Positions 46,582 to 59,115 of a DNA stretch of 64,000 nt are shown here, piece after piece. Each line of letters opens with the position of its first letter. Position 1 is the first letter of the stretch. The stretch comes from Malania oleifera (lineage: Eukaryota > Streptophyta > Magnoliopsida > Santalales > Ximeniaceae). The stretch covers positions 123,822,719 to 123,886,718 of the forward strand of contig NC_080420.1 of assembly GCF_029873635.1 (NCBI RefSeq), written 5' to 3'. The position numbers and the translations under genes are program-made. A model generated the notes under the pieces. It had not been told where the DNA came from. It did not search any database and saw only the letters and a list, made by a program, of their open reading frames with translations.

Positions 46582-48983
46582 TGTAATGCCCCGACCCCCC
46601 TAAGTGGGCCCAGAGTGCTACTAATCCCTTCATTTACCTAATAATCCACATGCTAATATCATTTATGTAGCGAAAAATATAGCTAAAATCTTTCAACAAA
46701 TATAACACCAGAGTTTTCTACATCCATATACATTCTAACATACATCATACATCCACATGTATTCACATAAATACATATCTCCAAAACATAACCTACACCT
46801 CCAGTATTCACAAAGACCAGTATGTTTCAAACCCATCCATTATTCAGAAGACTTAAAACATAAGATATCTACATCCTAAAATATTATCAAAATTATACCC
46901 TTTTTTCTCCAAAAGTACTATAAAATCTCGAGCTCTATAAGCTTGATCTCGAGGAGGTCCTGAAAAAAAAGTACATATATATTCGAGTGAGACGCATCTC
47001 AGTAAGGGAAGAAACAATATATTAAAATAATGTGTGGCCAACATGAGTTTATAATCAACATAATGTTTAACATTTGCAAATCTTTAACATAATTTATGAA
47101 ATCATTTTCTGGACCTAATCAACCACATGCAAAAAATTTAACCCACGAGAATACCCAAGGATAGGGGTGTTTACCCGTCCATACAAGTAGCATCCCTATG
47201 CTTTGATATATTTGGCAACCCGAAGTTCACAATTGAAGCATACTAGAGCATTCACCTTACTCAGCAAGCCCTCAAGTATTAAATTGATCTCGTACTCTCA
47301 TAGTTCATACAAAAGTTTACCGGTGAAGGCTCCCAAGAATAGGAAAATCTACCCGCCCATACAAGTAATTTCACTCTACCCTAGCACGTTATGCAGCTTA
47401 CTGCTACACCTGATACAACCAAGGCACTCACCTTTCTCAGCAAGCCCTCGGGCGAAGAGTTTGCCTCGCCCAAACGTAACATGTGCTACTAACATAAATA
47501 CTGATAATACCATAATACATTATTTTGTTTGCCATTATTCTGCATTTCTTAACTATTCATGTTTTCATCTTTTACTTTTCATTTCATTTCACTTTACGTG
47601 GCTCTTTCCCATTTTACATTGTTCACATTTCACATTTCATTTCTATTTCATTCATTTCCATTTTCATTTCATACCCAGCATCTTTCAACTGTTATATATT
47701 TACCCAGCATCTTTCAGCTGTTTTATCCAGCATTTTTCGGTTGTCATACATTTACCCAACATCTTTCAGCTGTTTACATGGTTGCATTAACACACATAAG
47801 CAGCATATTTCATATCATATTTCATTCTCAATGTATTACTTACTTAACCTGCATCTCATACATTTAACATATATTTGCACAGAACTTACATTTACTTATG
47901 CCACACAATTTAGCAATAAAATTCAGAAATTGCCTAAAAATAAGTCAACCCACATTTAACATTCATATACTAAAAAATACCTTTAATTTCTTGCATAATT
48001 ATTCTGAAAAATATTTCACTTTCATCAGTTCAATTTCACATATACGTATCTAATAAACGGCCCTAAACTCGGAAAAACATAATTTAAAAGGTTGACATTT
48101 TAAACTCATACCGAAATATATACACGTATTTATAACACAATTCATTTTCCATTAAATTCATAAAAATTATGGTTTAATATATATATATTTCCCCTTACCT
48201 GATTTCTTAAACTACTCTAGTAGGGACCCTAAAAAGATGCTTGCGGCGCTCACCCGAACCCTGGTTCAAAAACCCTAGTTCCATTAAATTATCCCTAAAT
48301 AAAATACTATTTAAATATTTCCTAGGGCTATAATTTTCAAATAAATAGTTATACCCGCAAATATAACCAATTTGCCAAATTTCCTAAATCCCACTCTCGC
48401 TTTGGAGTGGGGCCTAGAAAATGCCAATTGAAAATTTACGCATGTCAAAATGACGACAATCATGACTAGGACCACGTGGTGGTGCCCGATCGTTGATTTA
48501 ATGGCAGATTTAAAGCGAAATTGAGAAATTAGGAAAAAATTGCCTTACCCCAAGAATAGTGCCTAAGCCGCTCCCACAATAAATCCGCTCTAGTAGAAAT
48601 GTCGGTGGTGGTACTAGGAATCTAACGACACCTTTCGTTTCTCGATCTGCTGCAAATTTGTCGATAAATTGAGAGAGAGGGAGACGGAGATGGAGGGAGG
48701 CTAAGGTTGGGCGTAGGAAAACATTTCAGGGGGGGGGGGGGGTGAGTTTCTTGCAGAAACAAATCTAATCTCCTGAAGCTTCTAAGCTTGAGGAGATTTA
48801 CCTTTTGTATATATTATATAATATCCTAAATATATATATATATATATATATATAATAATTATAATTATTATATTATATTATATTATTTAATTAATAATAA
48901 TTTTATAATTATTTAATTTTAAATTTATTTTAATTTATTTATTTATTTTTTATTATTATTTTTACTATTTTTTTATCACTACA
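46582..48983 (-). mobile_element. 3' LTR of a gag-only gypsy element
   Basis: 2402 bp, plus-strand ends TGTAATGCCCCGACC and TATCACTACA. Its first 1.1 kb match 62192-62836 and 63420-63695. It contains ATCTTTCAGCTGTT tandem copies at 47690-47775 (about 38-bp period), a hairpin at 48770-48795, a G run at 48730-48742 and long TA/ATT tracts near its promoter end. Confidence 0.85.
48770..48795 (-). promoter_or_regulatory. Hairpin beside the LTR TATA region
   Basis: CTCCTGAAGCTT-CT-AAGCTTGAGGAG, one mismatch in the stem. A TATA-rich run lies about 20 bp away at 48807-48830. The same hairpin occurs in the Tekay 3' LTR at 57159-57186. Confidence 0.65.
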
Positions 48984-48996
48984 TTCTCCCCTCCTA
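48984..48996 (-). other. Polypurine tract of the gag-only gypsy element
   Basis: On the minus strand AGGAGGGGAGAA directly precedes the LTR start, preceded by GACGAAAATTTTT typical of gypsy 3' ends. Confidence 0.75.
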
Positions 48997-49149
48997 AAAA
49001 AAAATTTTCGTCTTCAAAATTTTACTAACTAATCATTTTTTCACATCACTAAAATTTATCAACTAATGCAGTTTAGTATATATTATGAAATAAACTGCTG
49101 TACTATCTAAAATTAAATACGATCATCATTATCTTAAACATAAATTCAT

Positions 49150-49569
49150 ACTTGCCCCCCTGGCATTCTCTGGCTCAGGCTGGATCAATGAGTAAACTCG
49201 TGCTGAACCACCTCTGCCAAGTGGTATTGGATGTTTTCCTCGATCCTGATTCTCTGTAGGCACAACAGGTAACGGTTCTCGACAATTCTTCTTAACATGC
49301 CCTGGTTTACCGCACCTGAAATAGGTAGGAGTCCAAAACTAGCATTCTATCCTATGCCTCTTATTACATGTCTAACATATGGCGTAGGACTGAGTACCCT
49401 GATAACCGGGATAACCCTGATCTCCTTTCTCCTGTCTCGGGCTCACTGCATCTTTCCCTTTCTTCCCTAATTCCTCACCGACCTTAGCATAAAAACTAGA
49501 TGGTGCAGGCCTCTTCTTTTGCTCTACAGGTTCTGTACTACCCTGGATGCTCTTTTCTAGCACCAAAGC
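49150..49569 (-). pseudogene. gag C-terminal part of the gag-only gypsy element
   Basis: Continuation of the gag frame from 61126 across the Tekay insertion: EKSIQGSTEPVEQKKRPAPS, a first knuckle-like TCNKRHRIECW, then YFRCGKPGHVKKNC where the first Cys of the CCHC knuckle is Tyr. It then reaches the protease entry (ARVYSL, PENARGA) and breaks off; the PPT follows about 160 bp later. Protease, RT, RNase H and integrase are absent. Confidence 0.8.
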
Positions 49570-49741
49570 TGTAAAAACCCCAAAAAGAGATATAAAAAAT
49601 TAGTTGATTGATTTCCAAAAAATAAAAATAAAAATTAATTAATTAATTAATTAATCGGATTTAAAAGAAAAAGAAAAAAATTAATTAAAATTTAATTTTA
49701 TTTTATTAATAAAATATATTATTATTAATATTAATTAAATA

Positions 49742-49774
<33 letters not shown>

Positions 49775-51876
49775 CTTCAAGCTTCAGGAGACCTTTTTAT
49801 AAAAAAAATTCATTCATTCATTCATTCTTCTTTCTTCTTCTTCTTCTTCTTCTTCTTCTTCTTCTTCTTCTTTACTTTTTAATTATTTGCTGCAACACAA
49901 CTCTCTCTCTCCTCACGTTCTCTCTCCCTCTCTTCTCGATTTCGTGATGAATTTTCGCCCGACCGAAAATCCGAAGATACCACTGAACTCCATTCGTCGC
50001 TGCCGTCATTTCTACCGGAGCAGATCGGTGGTAGGAGCGGCGTAAGCGTATTCCCTAGGGTAAGCCATTTTTCCTTTTTTCTTTAATTGCTTGCAAAATA
50101 TAAGCCCAATTGACGAACGGACACCACCACGAGAATTTAGGGATGATTCTCTTCAAGTTTAGCGGGACGAAATTCTCGTGGGGGTGTCGGGCCAAAACCC
50201 CAAATTTGGGGTATGGGGTTTATTCAGGGGCTTATTTTTAATTAATTAGCATTAATTTAGAAATGCTAAAATATTAAGCATCTGAGACTGAAGTAGGATT
50301 TCTGGAATTTAGGGTTCGGGTGAGCGCCGCGAGTGTAATTTTGGGACCCGCGGGCAAAATTTAAAAAATTAAGTGGGATGTTAAATAATAGTTTAAATAT
50401 TAATTTGAGGTATATGGAGCCTAGGGAATGCTAGATGAGTATTATTTTTGAGATATAAATTAATTAATCTAGGGAAAATGTAAATTGCAGGAGTTAAATT
50501 TCGGACGCCAAGGGCGTGATATTTTGGGTCCTAACGAATTTCTCAATAGTCAGGTAAGGGAATAAACTAAAGCAGTTATTTTTCATGCAAATTATTATTA
50601 ATTATAAGTAAATTTATTTTCAGAAAAGCATATGCTATATTGTTTATTAAAATGAAATGTGCGATTGGGAAAATACTGCTATGTTGATTAAAATATATAT
50701 GTATGTATGAGATGCCGAAAAATCACGATTTTAGAATATGAAGTATAACTTTTAACAGCATATGTGTGACATGAATATTATTTTATGTGAAATGTATTAT
50801 GATGTGAAAGATTTTATGAACAAAGCATGATTTCAGGTATTATGAAAAGATGAGTTATGTTGTGATGAATTTGACGAATATATGATAAATGATTTATTTT
50901 CAGAATATATATATATATACCTGAAACGATTATGATATCGGCCCGAGGCCGTATTTATGCATGATTTCGGTACGATGCCATAATGATGTTATATATATGA
51001 TCATGTATTATATATTATCACAACCAGGATGTTAGTTTAGTTCACTTCAGAGGCTCGGTACCGTAGTTATATGTAGATCAGATATCTACGCTTAGATTAG
51101 TGCTAACCATTCCACGAGGGGATGAGAGATGGATAGTCGATGTGGCTTTCAGTAGAGCGTGGACATCCACCTGACAGTCCGGACTAGGGTGTGGCAGACC
51201 CATCGTACTTACAGAAATATTTGATTTGACAGTGGTCGGCCAGCCATTGTCGGGTCCCGCCTTCGAGCTGCACAACCCGTTATGGGGGGTAATACATGAC
51301 ACCAACTAGCTATTCATCCTAGGTTTGTTTTTAGTACTACAGTTATAACAGATAATTTTATGTATGTTATGATTTATTAACAGATGTGAAAATATATATT
51401 TACCCAGTACGATATGATGATGTTTATAGAATTATGAAATGTACTGTATACGTATAAATGTATTAAATATTCATGTTACCACACAACTGTATTTAGTTTA
51501 TTTTCCCTTACTGAGAAGTGTCTCACCCCTGAACATTAAATGATTTTCAGGAAATCCAGTGAGACGAGCGGGCCAGAGCTGCCATTAAGTGATTGGAGCT
51601 TCCCTACTAGAAGGGTAAGCATTGAACTAGGATCGGGAGTTTTTGTTATTTGATCCTAGTGTTATTTTGATTTTTAGAGGTTGTATATAATAACAGTATT
51701 TTGATGTTATAGAAAGCTCTGGTATTATGTTCTATGATTGGATGTTTGAGATTTTATGTTTACTGCTATTAGGTTTTCCACTGTGTTTGACAGGTGTCCC
51801 CGCTACCCACGGGTTTAGGTTGACCATTTGATCTATTATGTGACATTTTATATTAACAAAATTGAGGGACGTTACA
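49570..51876 (+). mobile_element. Tekay 5' LTR
   Basis: 2307 bp, TGTAAAAACCCC to GGGACGTTACA. Has ATT and CTT microsatellites (49745-49775, 49835-49873), a minisatellite reduced to two units at 50935-50990, and GCACAACCCGTTATGG block shared with the solo LTR at 42677. Confidence 0.92.
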
Positions 51877-51878
51877 TT

Positions 51879-51891
51879 TGGTATCAGAGCC
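51879..51891 (+). other. Primer-binding site, initiator tRNA-Met type
   Basis: TGGTATCAGAGCC two bases after the 5' LTR. Confidence 0.88.
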
Positions 51892-52193
51892 TAGGATACT
51901 AGGTTCTATAGACTCTAGAGTGCAACAGTAATAATACTAGAATATAGGATAAGGGAATTTGAGGTCTAGTTTTGTAGTCTAGGTGCAGGACTTCCGTGGT
52001 GGTTTGTGTGATTTTCCTAAGGAGACGACTTTAGGAAATTTATTGTAAACTATCATCGGGTTGAGTATCTAGGTTGCAAGATTGAACCTTGAATTAAGAT
52101 CAAGAGTGACGAGTTAATTAGGAAAATATACCATATGAGCTGAGTGATATGTATAGAGAATGAGGTTTTGAGTTAAGTTACATGTTTTTTGGG

Positions 52194-55100
52194 ATGGACC
52201 TTGGTGGCAATAGTGCCCACGCCAGTGGGAGTGAGGGTGTTGGACCCTCAGGCTTTGCGGGTAGTGATTCAGATGCCGTTTTACGTAGCGTAGCATAGCA
52301 AGTGATGACAGAGATTGCTAGAAGTTCGAAGGGATAGGGTGGTCCATTTGGAGGCCACAGTAGCTCGGTAGAGAAGTTCATAAAGATGAATCCTCCAGCT
52401 TTCTCAGGGGGAACAGATCCTGCAGTCGCCGAGAATTGGGTGCAGAAGATAGAGAAAATATTTGCAACGCTGCGGTGTTCTGAGGAACAAAGGGTACTAT
52501 TTGCCACATATAAATTGACGGGAGAGGTCGTGAGGTGGTGGTCAAAGGTGAGAGTATTAGAGTAGCAGAGGATTGTACCTGTAGAGATGACGTGGGAACG
52601 GTTTAAAGAAACATTCTTCGACAGGTATTTTCCAGCCTCTTCTAGGGAGGCTAAGATTAAGGAGTTCCTGAATCTGAAGTAGGTACAGTTATCAATGCAG
52701 CAGTACGCGGTGAGGTTCATCGAGCTATCTTATTTTGCCCCGTACATTATTCTAGATGAGGCGAAGAAGGTACGACAGTTTGAAAGAGGCTTGAGGAAAG
52801 AAATTTATAAGCAGGTATCGATTCTGAAGTTGCATGATTTTACTGAACTAGTGGATAGAGCCACTATAGCAGAGATTGGAGAGCGGTTGGAGGCTGAGGA
52901 GTAGAGACAGAAGAAGAGGTCTACACCTTCTAGTTCCCAGCAGGGAGTCGGCCGTGCCACGTGGAAGAGAGGTGGCTATTATAGGGACTAGAGACAGAAG
53001 ATCGGGAATCGCGGTTTCCAGGGTGTGCAGCCATCTCCAGCTTGCCCATCTTGTGGGAAAAGACACTTGGGAGAGTGTCGTGCTGGGCAAGGTGTCTGCT
53101 ACAGGTGTGGGGAGTCAGGACATATGATGAGGGAGTGTCCGACACAGACTGGTACTGCTCTTAGACCTGCACGAAGAGGTTTCCAAGCACCACGAGGAGG
53201 CCAGCAGAGGAATACGGCCCCAGTTAGAGTTTTCGCTTTGATGCCAGGCGATGCTGAGGCGGCCGGCGATGTGGTGAGAGGTACTGTTTCAATACTGTCA
53301 TTTAAAGCTACTGTTTTGTTTGATTCTGGGGCGACGCATTCATTTATCACCCGGGATTATGTTAAATTGTGTGGGTTTGAGCCTCAGCAGTTAGAAATTA
53401 TTTTATCTGTTGCTACGCCAATTGGGACCGTAGGGGTATGTAGAAAGGTACTCAGGGACTGTCCAGTGGATATTCAGGGGAGGTCTTTGTTAGCTAATCT
53501 AGTGGTTTTAGACATGCATGGGTTTGAAGTAATCTTGGGCATGGATTGGCTAGCTGCCCACTATGCTAGCATTAATTGCCATAAGAGAGTGGTCGTATTC
53601 AAACCTCCAGAGGGACAAGAGTACAGATTCGTGGGATCACGTGTGCGCACCCCACCTCAGTTATTATCTGCTATTCAGACGCGTAGATTGCTATCAGAAG
53701 GTTGTGAGGGATATTTAACCTATGTGAAGGTTGTATCAGAAGGGGAACTGAGGATGGAGGATATCCCAGTGGTGAGAGATTTTCCTGATGTATTCCCCAA
53801 GGATTTATCGGGACTACCTTCTGATCGTGAGGTAGAGTTCGTTATTGATCTGGTTTCGGGGACAGCGCCGATTTCGAAGGCGCCGTATAGAACGGCACCG
53901 GCAGAACTGAAAGAATTGAAAGAACAGTTGCAGGAGCTGTTAGATAAGGGGTTCATTCGGCCCAGTGTGTCACCCTAAGGACCACCGTTTTGTTTGTGAA
54001 AAAGAAGGATGGCTCGATAAGATTGTGCATCGACTATCGAGAAATAAATAAAGTAACTATCAAGAATAAATACCCGCTCCCGCGTATCGATGATTTGTTA
54101 GACCAGTTATAGGGGACACAAATCTTTTCGAAGATAGATTTATGCTCCGGGTACCATTAGGTGAAAGTCAGGGCGGAAGATGTTCCGAAGACGACATTTA
54201 GAACACGGTATGGTCACTATGAATTTCTAGTTATGCCGTTTGGGTTGACGAATGCTCCTGTAGTGTTTATGGATCTTATGAACAGGGTTTTTCACTAGTA
54301 CTTGGATCGATTTGTGGTAGTATTTATTGATGATATATTGGTGTATTCGAAGAGTCCAGAGGAGCATGAGGAGCATCTGAGTATAGTGTTGCAGGTGTTA
54401 CGAGAGAAGAAGCTATATGCGAAGCTCAAGAAGTGTGAGTTCTGGCTGGAACAGGTTACCTTCCTTGGACACGTTATATCCAAGGGTGGTATTTATGTTG
54501 ATCCGAGTAAGATTGAGGCGGTAGTAGACTGGGTACGACCAAAGAACGTGCATGAGATTAGGAGTTTCCTGGGATTGGCTGGGTACTACCGCAGGTTTGT
54601 TGAGGGCTTCTCTCGATTATCAGGCTTGTTGACTAGATTGACTAGGAAAGGAGCAAAGTTTGAGTGGTCTGATGAATGTGAACAGAGCTTCCAGGAGTTA
54701 AAGCAACGACTCATCATTGCGCCTATGTTGATGATTCCTTAAGGAGAAGAAGGGTTCGTAATTTATAGTGATGTGTCAGATAAAGGGCTCGGATATGTAT
54801 TGATGCAGCGGGGGAGAGTGATAGCCTATGCCTCACGACAGTTGAAAGAGTATGAGAATAACTATCCTACCCATGATCTAGAGTTGGCAGCAGTTGTTTA
54901 CGCGCTGAAGATTTGGAGGTACTATCCATATGGGGGTAGGTGTGAGATATTTACTGACCATAAGAGTTTAAAGTATTTCTTCACGCAGAAGGAATTGAAT
55001 ATAAGGCAGAGAATTGAATATAAGGCAGAGGAGATGACTGGAGCTAATAAAGGATTACGACTGCACTATCAGCTACCACTCGAGAAAGGCTAATGTGGTT

Positions 55101-56684
55101 GTTGATGCTTTGAGTCGAAAATCAGTGGAATCATCTGTATCTGCAGTGGAGATTCAGCATCCGATTCAGATGGATCTGGAGAGGCTTGGTGTGGAGCTGG
55201 TAAAGGGCGATCACCAAGCATTCATTGTTGACTTGGTTTTGCAACCGACTCTACAGGAAAGGATTAAAGTAGCCCAGAGGAATGACGCAGAACTAGTAGA
55301 GCTTGTGGGAAAGGTGCAGGATGGTCAAGAACTAGAGTTCAGCATTTCAAATGATGGAGCCTTGAGATTTTGTACCAGGTTATGCGTTCTTACCGATCCT
55401 GAGATCAAGAAAGTCATTTTGGAGGAAACACATCGGTCCCTATATACTGTACATCCGGGTAGCACTAAAATGTACAAGGATCTCCGAGAGTCCTTCTGGT
55501 GGAGCAACATGAACAGGGAGATAGCTCAGTTTGTGGATCAGTGCTTGACGTGCCAGCAAGTGAAGGCTGAGCATCAGAGACCGGCGGGATCGTTGCAGCC
55601 ACTCCACATTTTTGAGTGGAAGTGGGAGCATATAGCGATGGATTTCTTCTCAGGATTACCGCCAGCATTGCATGGACAGGACGCTATTTGGGTAGTGGTG
55701 GATTGATTGACGAAGACTACCCACTTTTTGCCGATCAGAGTTAGCTATATCTTGGATAGATTGGCTGAGTTATACATCTAGGAGATAGTTAGACTCCACG
55801 ACGTCCCAGTGTCCAAAGTTTCAGATAGAGACCCATGGTTCACATCTCGTTTTTCGAAGAGTTTGCAAGGGGCCATGGGTTCTCAATTGTCGTTCAGCAC
55901 AACTTTACATCCTCAGACAGTTGGATAGACAGAGAGGACGATATAGATTCTAGAGGATATGCTGCAACAATGTGCATTGGACTTTGGAGGTCGTTGGATG
56001 CAGTATTTGCCATTGGTTGAGTTTGTGTATAATAAAAGCTACCAGGCCAGCATTGGGATGGTAGCGTATGAGACACTGTATGGCAGGAGGTTCCGATCCC
56101 CGTTGTATTGGGATGAGGTTGGTGAGAGACAGGTATTGGGGCTAGATCTGATACAGCAGACTCAGGATAAAGTCAGACTCGTCAGAAACAGGATCAGGAC
56201 AGCGCAGAGCCGGCAGAAGAGTTATGCTGATACTCGTCGGCGAGAATTGGAGTTTGACACAGGAGATCATGTATTCCTGAAGGTGGCACTGTTGAAGGGT
56301 GTTATGAGGTTCGGGAGGAAGGGTAAGCTGAGCCCTAGGTATATTGGACCATTCAAGATTCTTGAGAGAGTGGGTCCAGTTGCCTATCGTTTGGCATTAC
56401 CACCGGTCCTATCTAGGATCCATGACGTATTCCACGTTTCTATGCTGAGGAAATACGTCCCAGACCTCTCCCATGTGATTAGATATGAAGCACTGGAGTT
56501 GGGTGATACTTTAACTTATGAGGAAGTGTTAGTGCAGATTCTTGACTGGAAGGAACAGGAGCTACGCACGAAGAAGATTCCACTGGTAAAAGTTCTGTGG
56601 CACAACCATGTCATTGAGGAAGCTTCCTGGGAACTAGAGGATCATATGCGCCAGAGATATCCGCACTTATTTAGTGGAGTTTAG
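52194..56684 (+). pseudogene. Tekay gag-pol with chromodomain, multiple stops and two frame changes
   Basis: From ATG 52194: gag with WVQKIEKIFATL and FERGLRKEIY; knuckles CPSCGKRHLGEC and CYRCGESGHMMREC (53097-53138); protease DSGATHSF (53322-53345); RT with FIDDIL near 54323; RNase H (about 54760-55000); integrase zinc region (LTC at 55544) and core (MDFFSGLP, 55637); C-terminus with KVLWHNHVIEEASWELE chromodomain-like motif (56587-56640). Six gag stops are TAG at expected CAG positions. A one-base deletion near 53990 shifts the frame and a 19-bp tandem duplication (GAATTGAATATAAGGCAGA, 54992-55029) shifts it back. Not functional. Confidence 0.9.
54992..55029 (+). repeat. 19-bp tandem duplication in RNase H/integrase linker
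   Basis: Two exact copies of GAATTGAATATAAGGCAGA. Because 19 is 3n+1, it changes the reading frame and restores the one used by gag; removing one copy restores the usual [11 protein letters not shown] wording. Confidence 0.85.
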
Positions 56685-56936
56685 AGCTGAGCCAGTCAAG
56701 TGAATGGAATAGTATTGTAGTTTTTATTTGTATAGTGTAACATATGATAAATAGAGTTTTTAGTTTTGAAACGTGAATGGTTTTGGGAGAATTTTGAATA
56801 GTTGTAATCTCCTAGAGCTCTCGTTGTAACCACGGTATTCCTCCGCCATAAGTGAGCGCAATTAATAAAAAATTGGAAGTGTTTCGCTAAGGAAAGGAAA
56901 CAGAGGAATGACAAATTTCGAGGACGAAATTTTTAT

Positions 56937-56949
56937 AAGGAGGAGAGAA
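56937..56949 (+). other. Polypurine tract of the Tekay element
   Basis: AAGGAGGAGAGAA directly before the 3' LTR, after GACGAAATTTTTAT. Confidence 0.85.
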
Positions 56950-57158
56950 TGTAAAAATCTCAAAAAGAGATATAAAAGATTAGTGGATTGATTTCCCAAA
57001 AAAATAAAATAAAATAAATTAATTAATTAATTAATCGGATTTAAAAGAAAAAGAAAAAAAATTAATTAAAATTTATTTTTATTTTATTAATAAAATATAT
57101 TATTACTAATATTAATTAAATATATTAATATTAATATTATTATTATTATTATAATTAT

Positions 57159-57186
57159 CTCCTGAAGCTTAAAGAAGCTTCAGGAG
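57159..57186 (+). promoter_or_regulatory. Perfect 12-bp-stem hairpin upstream of a TATA box
   Basis: CTCCTGAAGCTT-AAAG-AAGCTTCAGGAG, followed at 57191-57200 by TTTTATATAA. The 5' LTR keeps only the right arm (near 49779-49790), so the hairpin there is lost. The related minus-strand gypsy LTR keeps it (48770-48795). Confidence 0.7.
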
Positions 57187-57371
57187 ACCTTTTTATATAA
57201 AAAAATTCATTCATTCATTCATTCATTCTTCTTCTTCTTCTTTACTTTTCTTTTCTTTTCTTTGTTTGCTGCAACGCAGCTCTCTCTCTCCTCATGTTCT
57301 CTCTCCCTCTCTCCTCGATTTCGTGATGGATTTTTGCCCGATCGAAAATCTGAAGATACCACTGAACTCCA

Positions 57372-59115
57372 TGACTCACTTGAAAAATAAGCAGCTCGGA
57401 AGCTATCCCAAGTATAGGAGTTCTGTCGTATAATATATAACCCGAAGGGCTAGATCGTCTCCTCAGGGAATGCGTTTTAATCTCAAAATTTACGTTCGTC
57501 CAATCGAAAATAAAAATGCACTAAACTTGGTTCAGATTCAGAGTTTTCAAGGTTGTTCAATTTTACTTCTGATGAATTAAATGACACGTAATTTAAAAAC
57601 CCCAAAACTAACATTCACTAAATTAAAAAAACAAGTATGGAAATTCTAGTCTACTTAAGGAAATACCTAAACATGCATTATTAAATATGACAACTATAAA
57701 TAAGGAATTAAAACATGCAATTGAAACTCAATCAAACACACACACACGCAATAAAAACCAAACCTTTAACAAAATTACGAAATTGAAGCAAGGACCATAA
57801 TTTGAATGCAAACATGAACTCAATAAGAATTTAAAATACGCAAACAATAATAGAACACAATAAAAATGAAAACTTTGGTAAGACTAACCCTAGACTAATC
57901 GAACTTCAATCAAGAATTAAAAGGTAACTACTTTAATTTCTAAGAGAAAGACAAATAGATAAATAAATGAACACTATAGTAAAAATAAAGAACCTAATTA
58001 CATTACCATAAAAACTCTCACTTTAATAAAAATCCCAAAGGTAGTCAAGTACAAAAGAAACTTTAGCAATTTAAACTATTGTTCAAGCAAATAGTAATAG
58101 GACTAAAGAAAATAAAAAAACTAAAAGAAAGGAAAAGAGAAAGAAATAAATTAAAAAGAGAGAGAGAGAGAGAAATATCCAGCCATGGAAGTCTTCGGGT
58201 GGCTGCAGAGACTCGGGGCTGCTGTGATGAAGCTGGAACAGGGGGTTGCCTGGAGGATGGGCTGGTAGTGCCAGCAAGCTGGTGGTGGCCGAGCTTCTGC
58301 TGTCGTACCAGCAGGGGCTGGTGGTGCTCTGTTTAGAGGAGAGGTTGCTGCGGTTGGTAGGAGTTGCAGCAGATGGGTCCTCGGCTGGAATTGGCAGGCG
58401 ATGGCTGGTTGCAAAGCAGGGAATAGGGGAAGCTGTAAAGAGACAGCAGAGAGTATGGGAGAAAAAAAACAAATCGAACAGAGAGAGAGAGAGAGAGGAC
58501 AGGAAGAATAAGAAAGATTAGGGAAGAGAGCTGAGAGAGGGATACAAGAAAGGAGGGAATAGGGAAGAAGAGAAGGAGAGTAGAGAGTAGAGGATATGGC
58601 TGGGGGCAGCGCCCAATAGGGGAAAAGAAGGAGAATGGGAAATTTAAATAAAGGAGAGGGGAGGCTTGCCCTAACCCACGACCCGGATGGCTCAACCTGA
58701 CCCAATTGGAGCTGACCCGGCAACTTGACCCAACCCGAATTGTTATAATTTTTTTTTTCATTTTTTTCATTCTCTATTCATCGCAAATCTGACTCTTCTG
58801 GAGCCCGTTTCTCACAAAACTCAAAACACAAAAGTTGTAGATAGTCCTTTCCTCTTTCTCCAGAAATTTGAATCGTCTCAATCGGAGTTTGGACGAAAAA
58901 GTTATGCATAAAATACGAACAGGTGTCGATTTTGGTTTTCGAGATTTTTCCTGCAATAAAAAATTACCAAAACTTCATAAATAGTGCAATAAAGTTCAAA
59001 AATGAGGATTTTGGCACTTTATTAAAATATTGGACAATTTTAGACATTTAATTAAAAATATAAATCGTAAAACCCGAGTTAAGATGCTCAATTACGCAGT
59101 TTTCAAGCGTAATCA
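57372..59115 (-). mobile_element. Solo LTR inserted in the Tekay 3' LTR
   Basis: 1744 bp, ends TGACTCACTTG and CAAGCGTAATCA, flanked by CTCCA at 57367-57371 and 59116-59120; the 5' LTR has the target once (49988-49992). On the minus strand a TTTATTTAAATTT box (58643-58655) is followed by a pyrimidine-rich leader with CT runs, and the far end carries a GAGGAGACGATCTAGCCCTT..TATACTTGGGATAG pattern seen at 3' ends of some plant gypsy LTRs. The ends also show a short inverted resemblance (CTTGAAAA), so a TIR element is a less likely alternative. Confidence 0.72.

Noticed and set aside
47203..47959. Three overlapping plus-strand frames up to 195 codons
   Set aside because: They lie within the gypsy LTR, in different frames of low-complexity Ser/His/Phe/Tyr wording, with no homologous frame kept in the partner LTR.
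58083..58770. Overlapping minus-strand frames of 129-190 codons rich in Leu/Ser/Pro
   Set aside because: Pyrimidine-rich leader sequence of a solo LTR gives open frames in several registers; no domain is visible.
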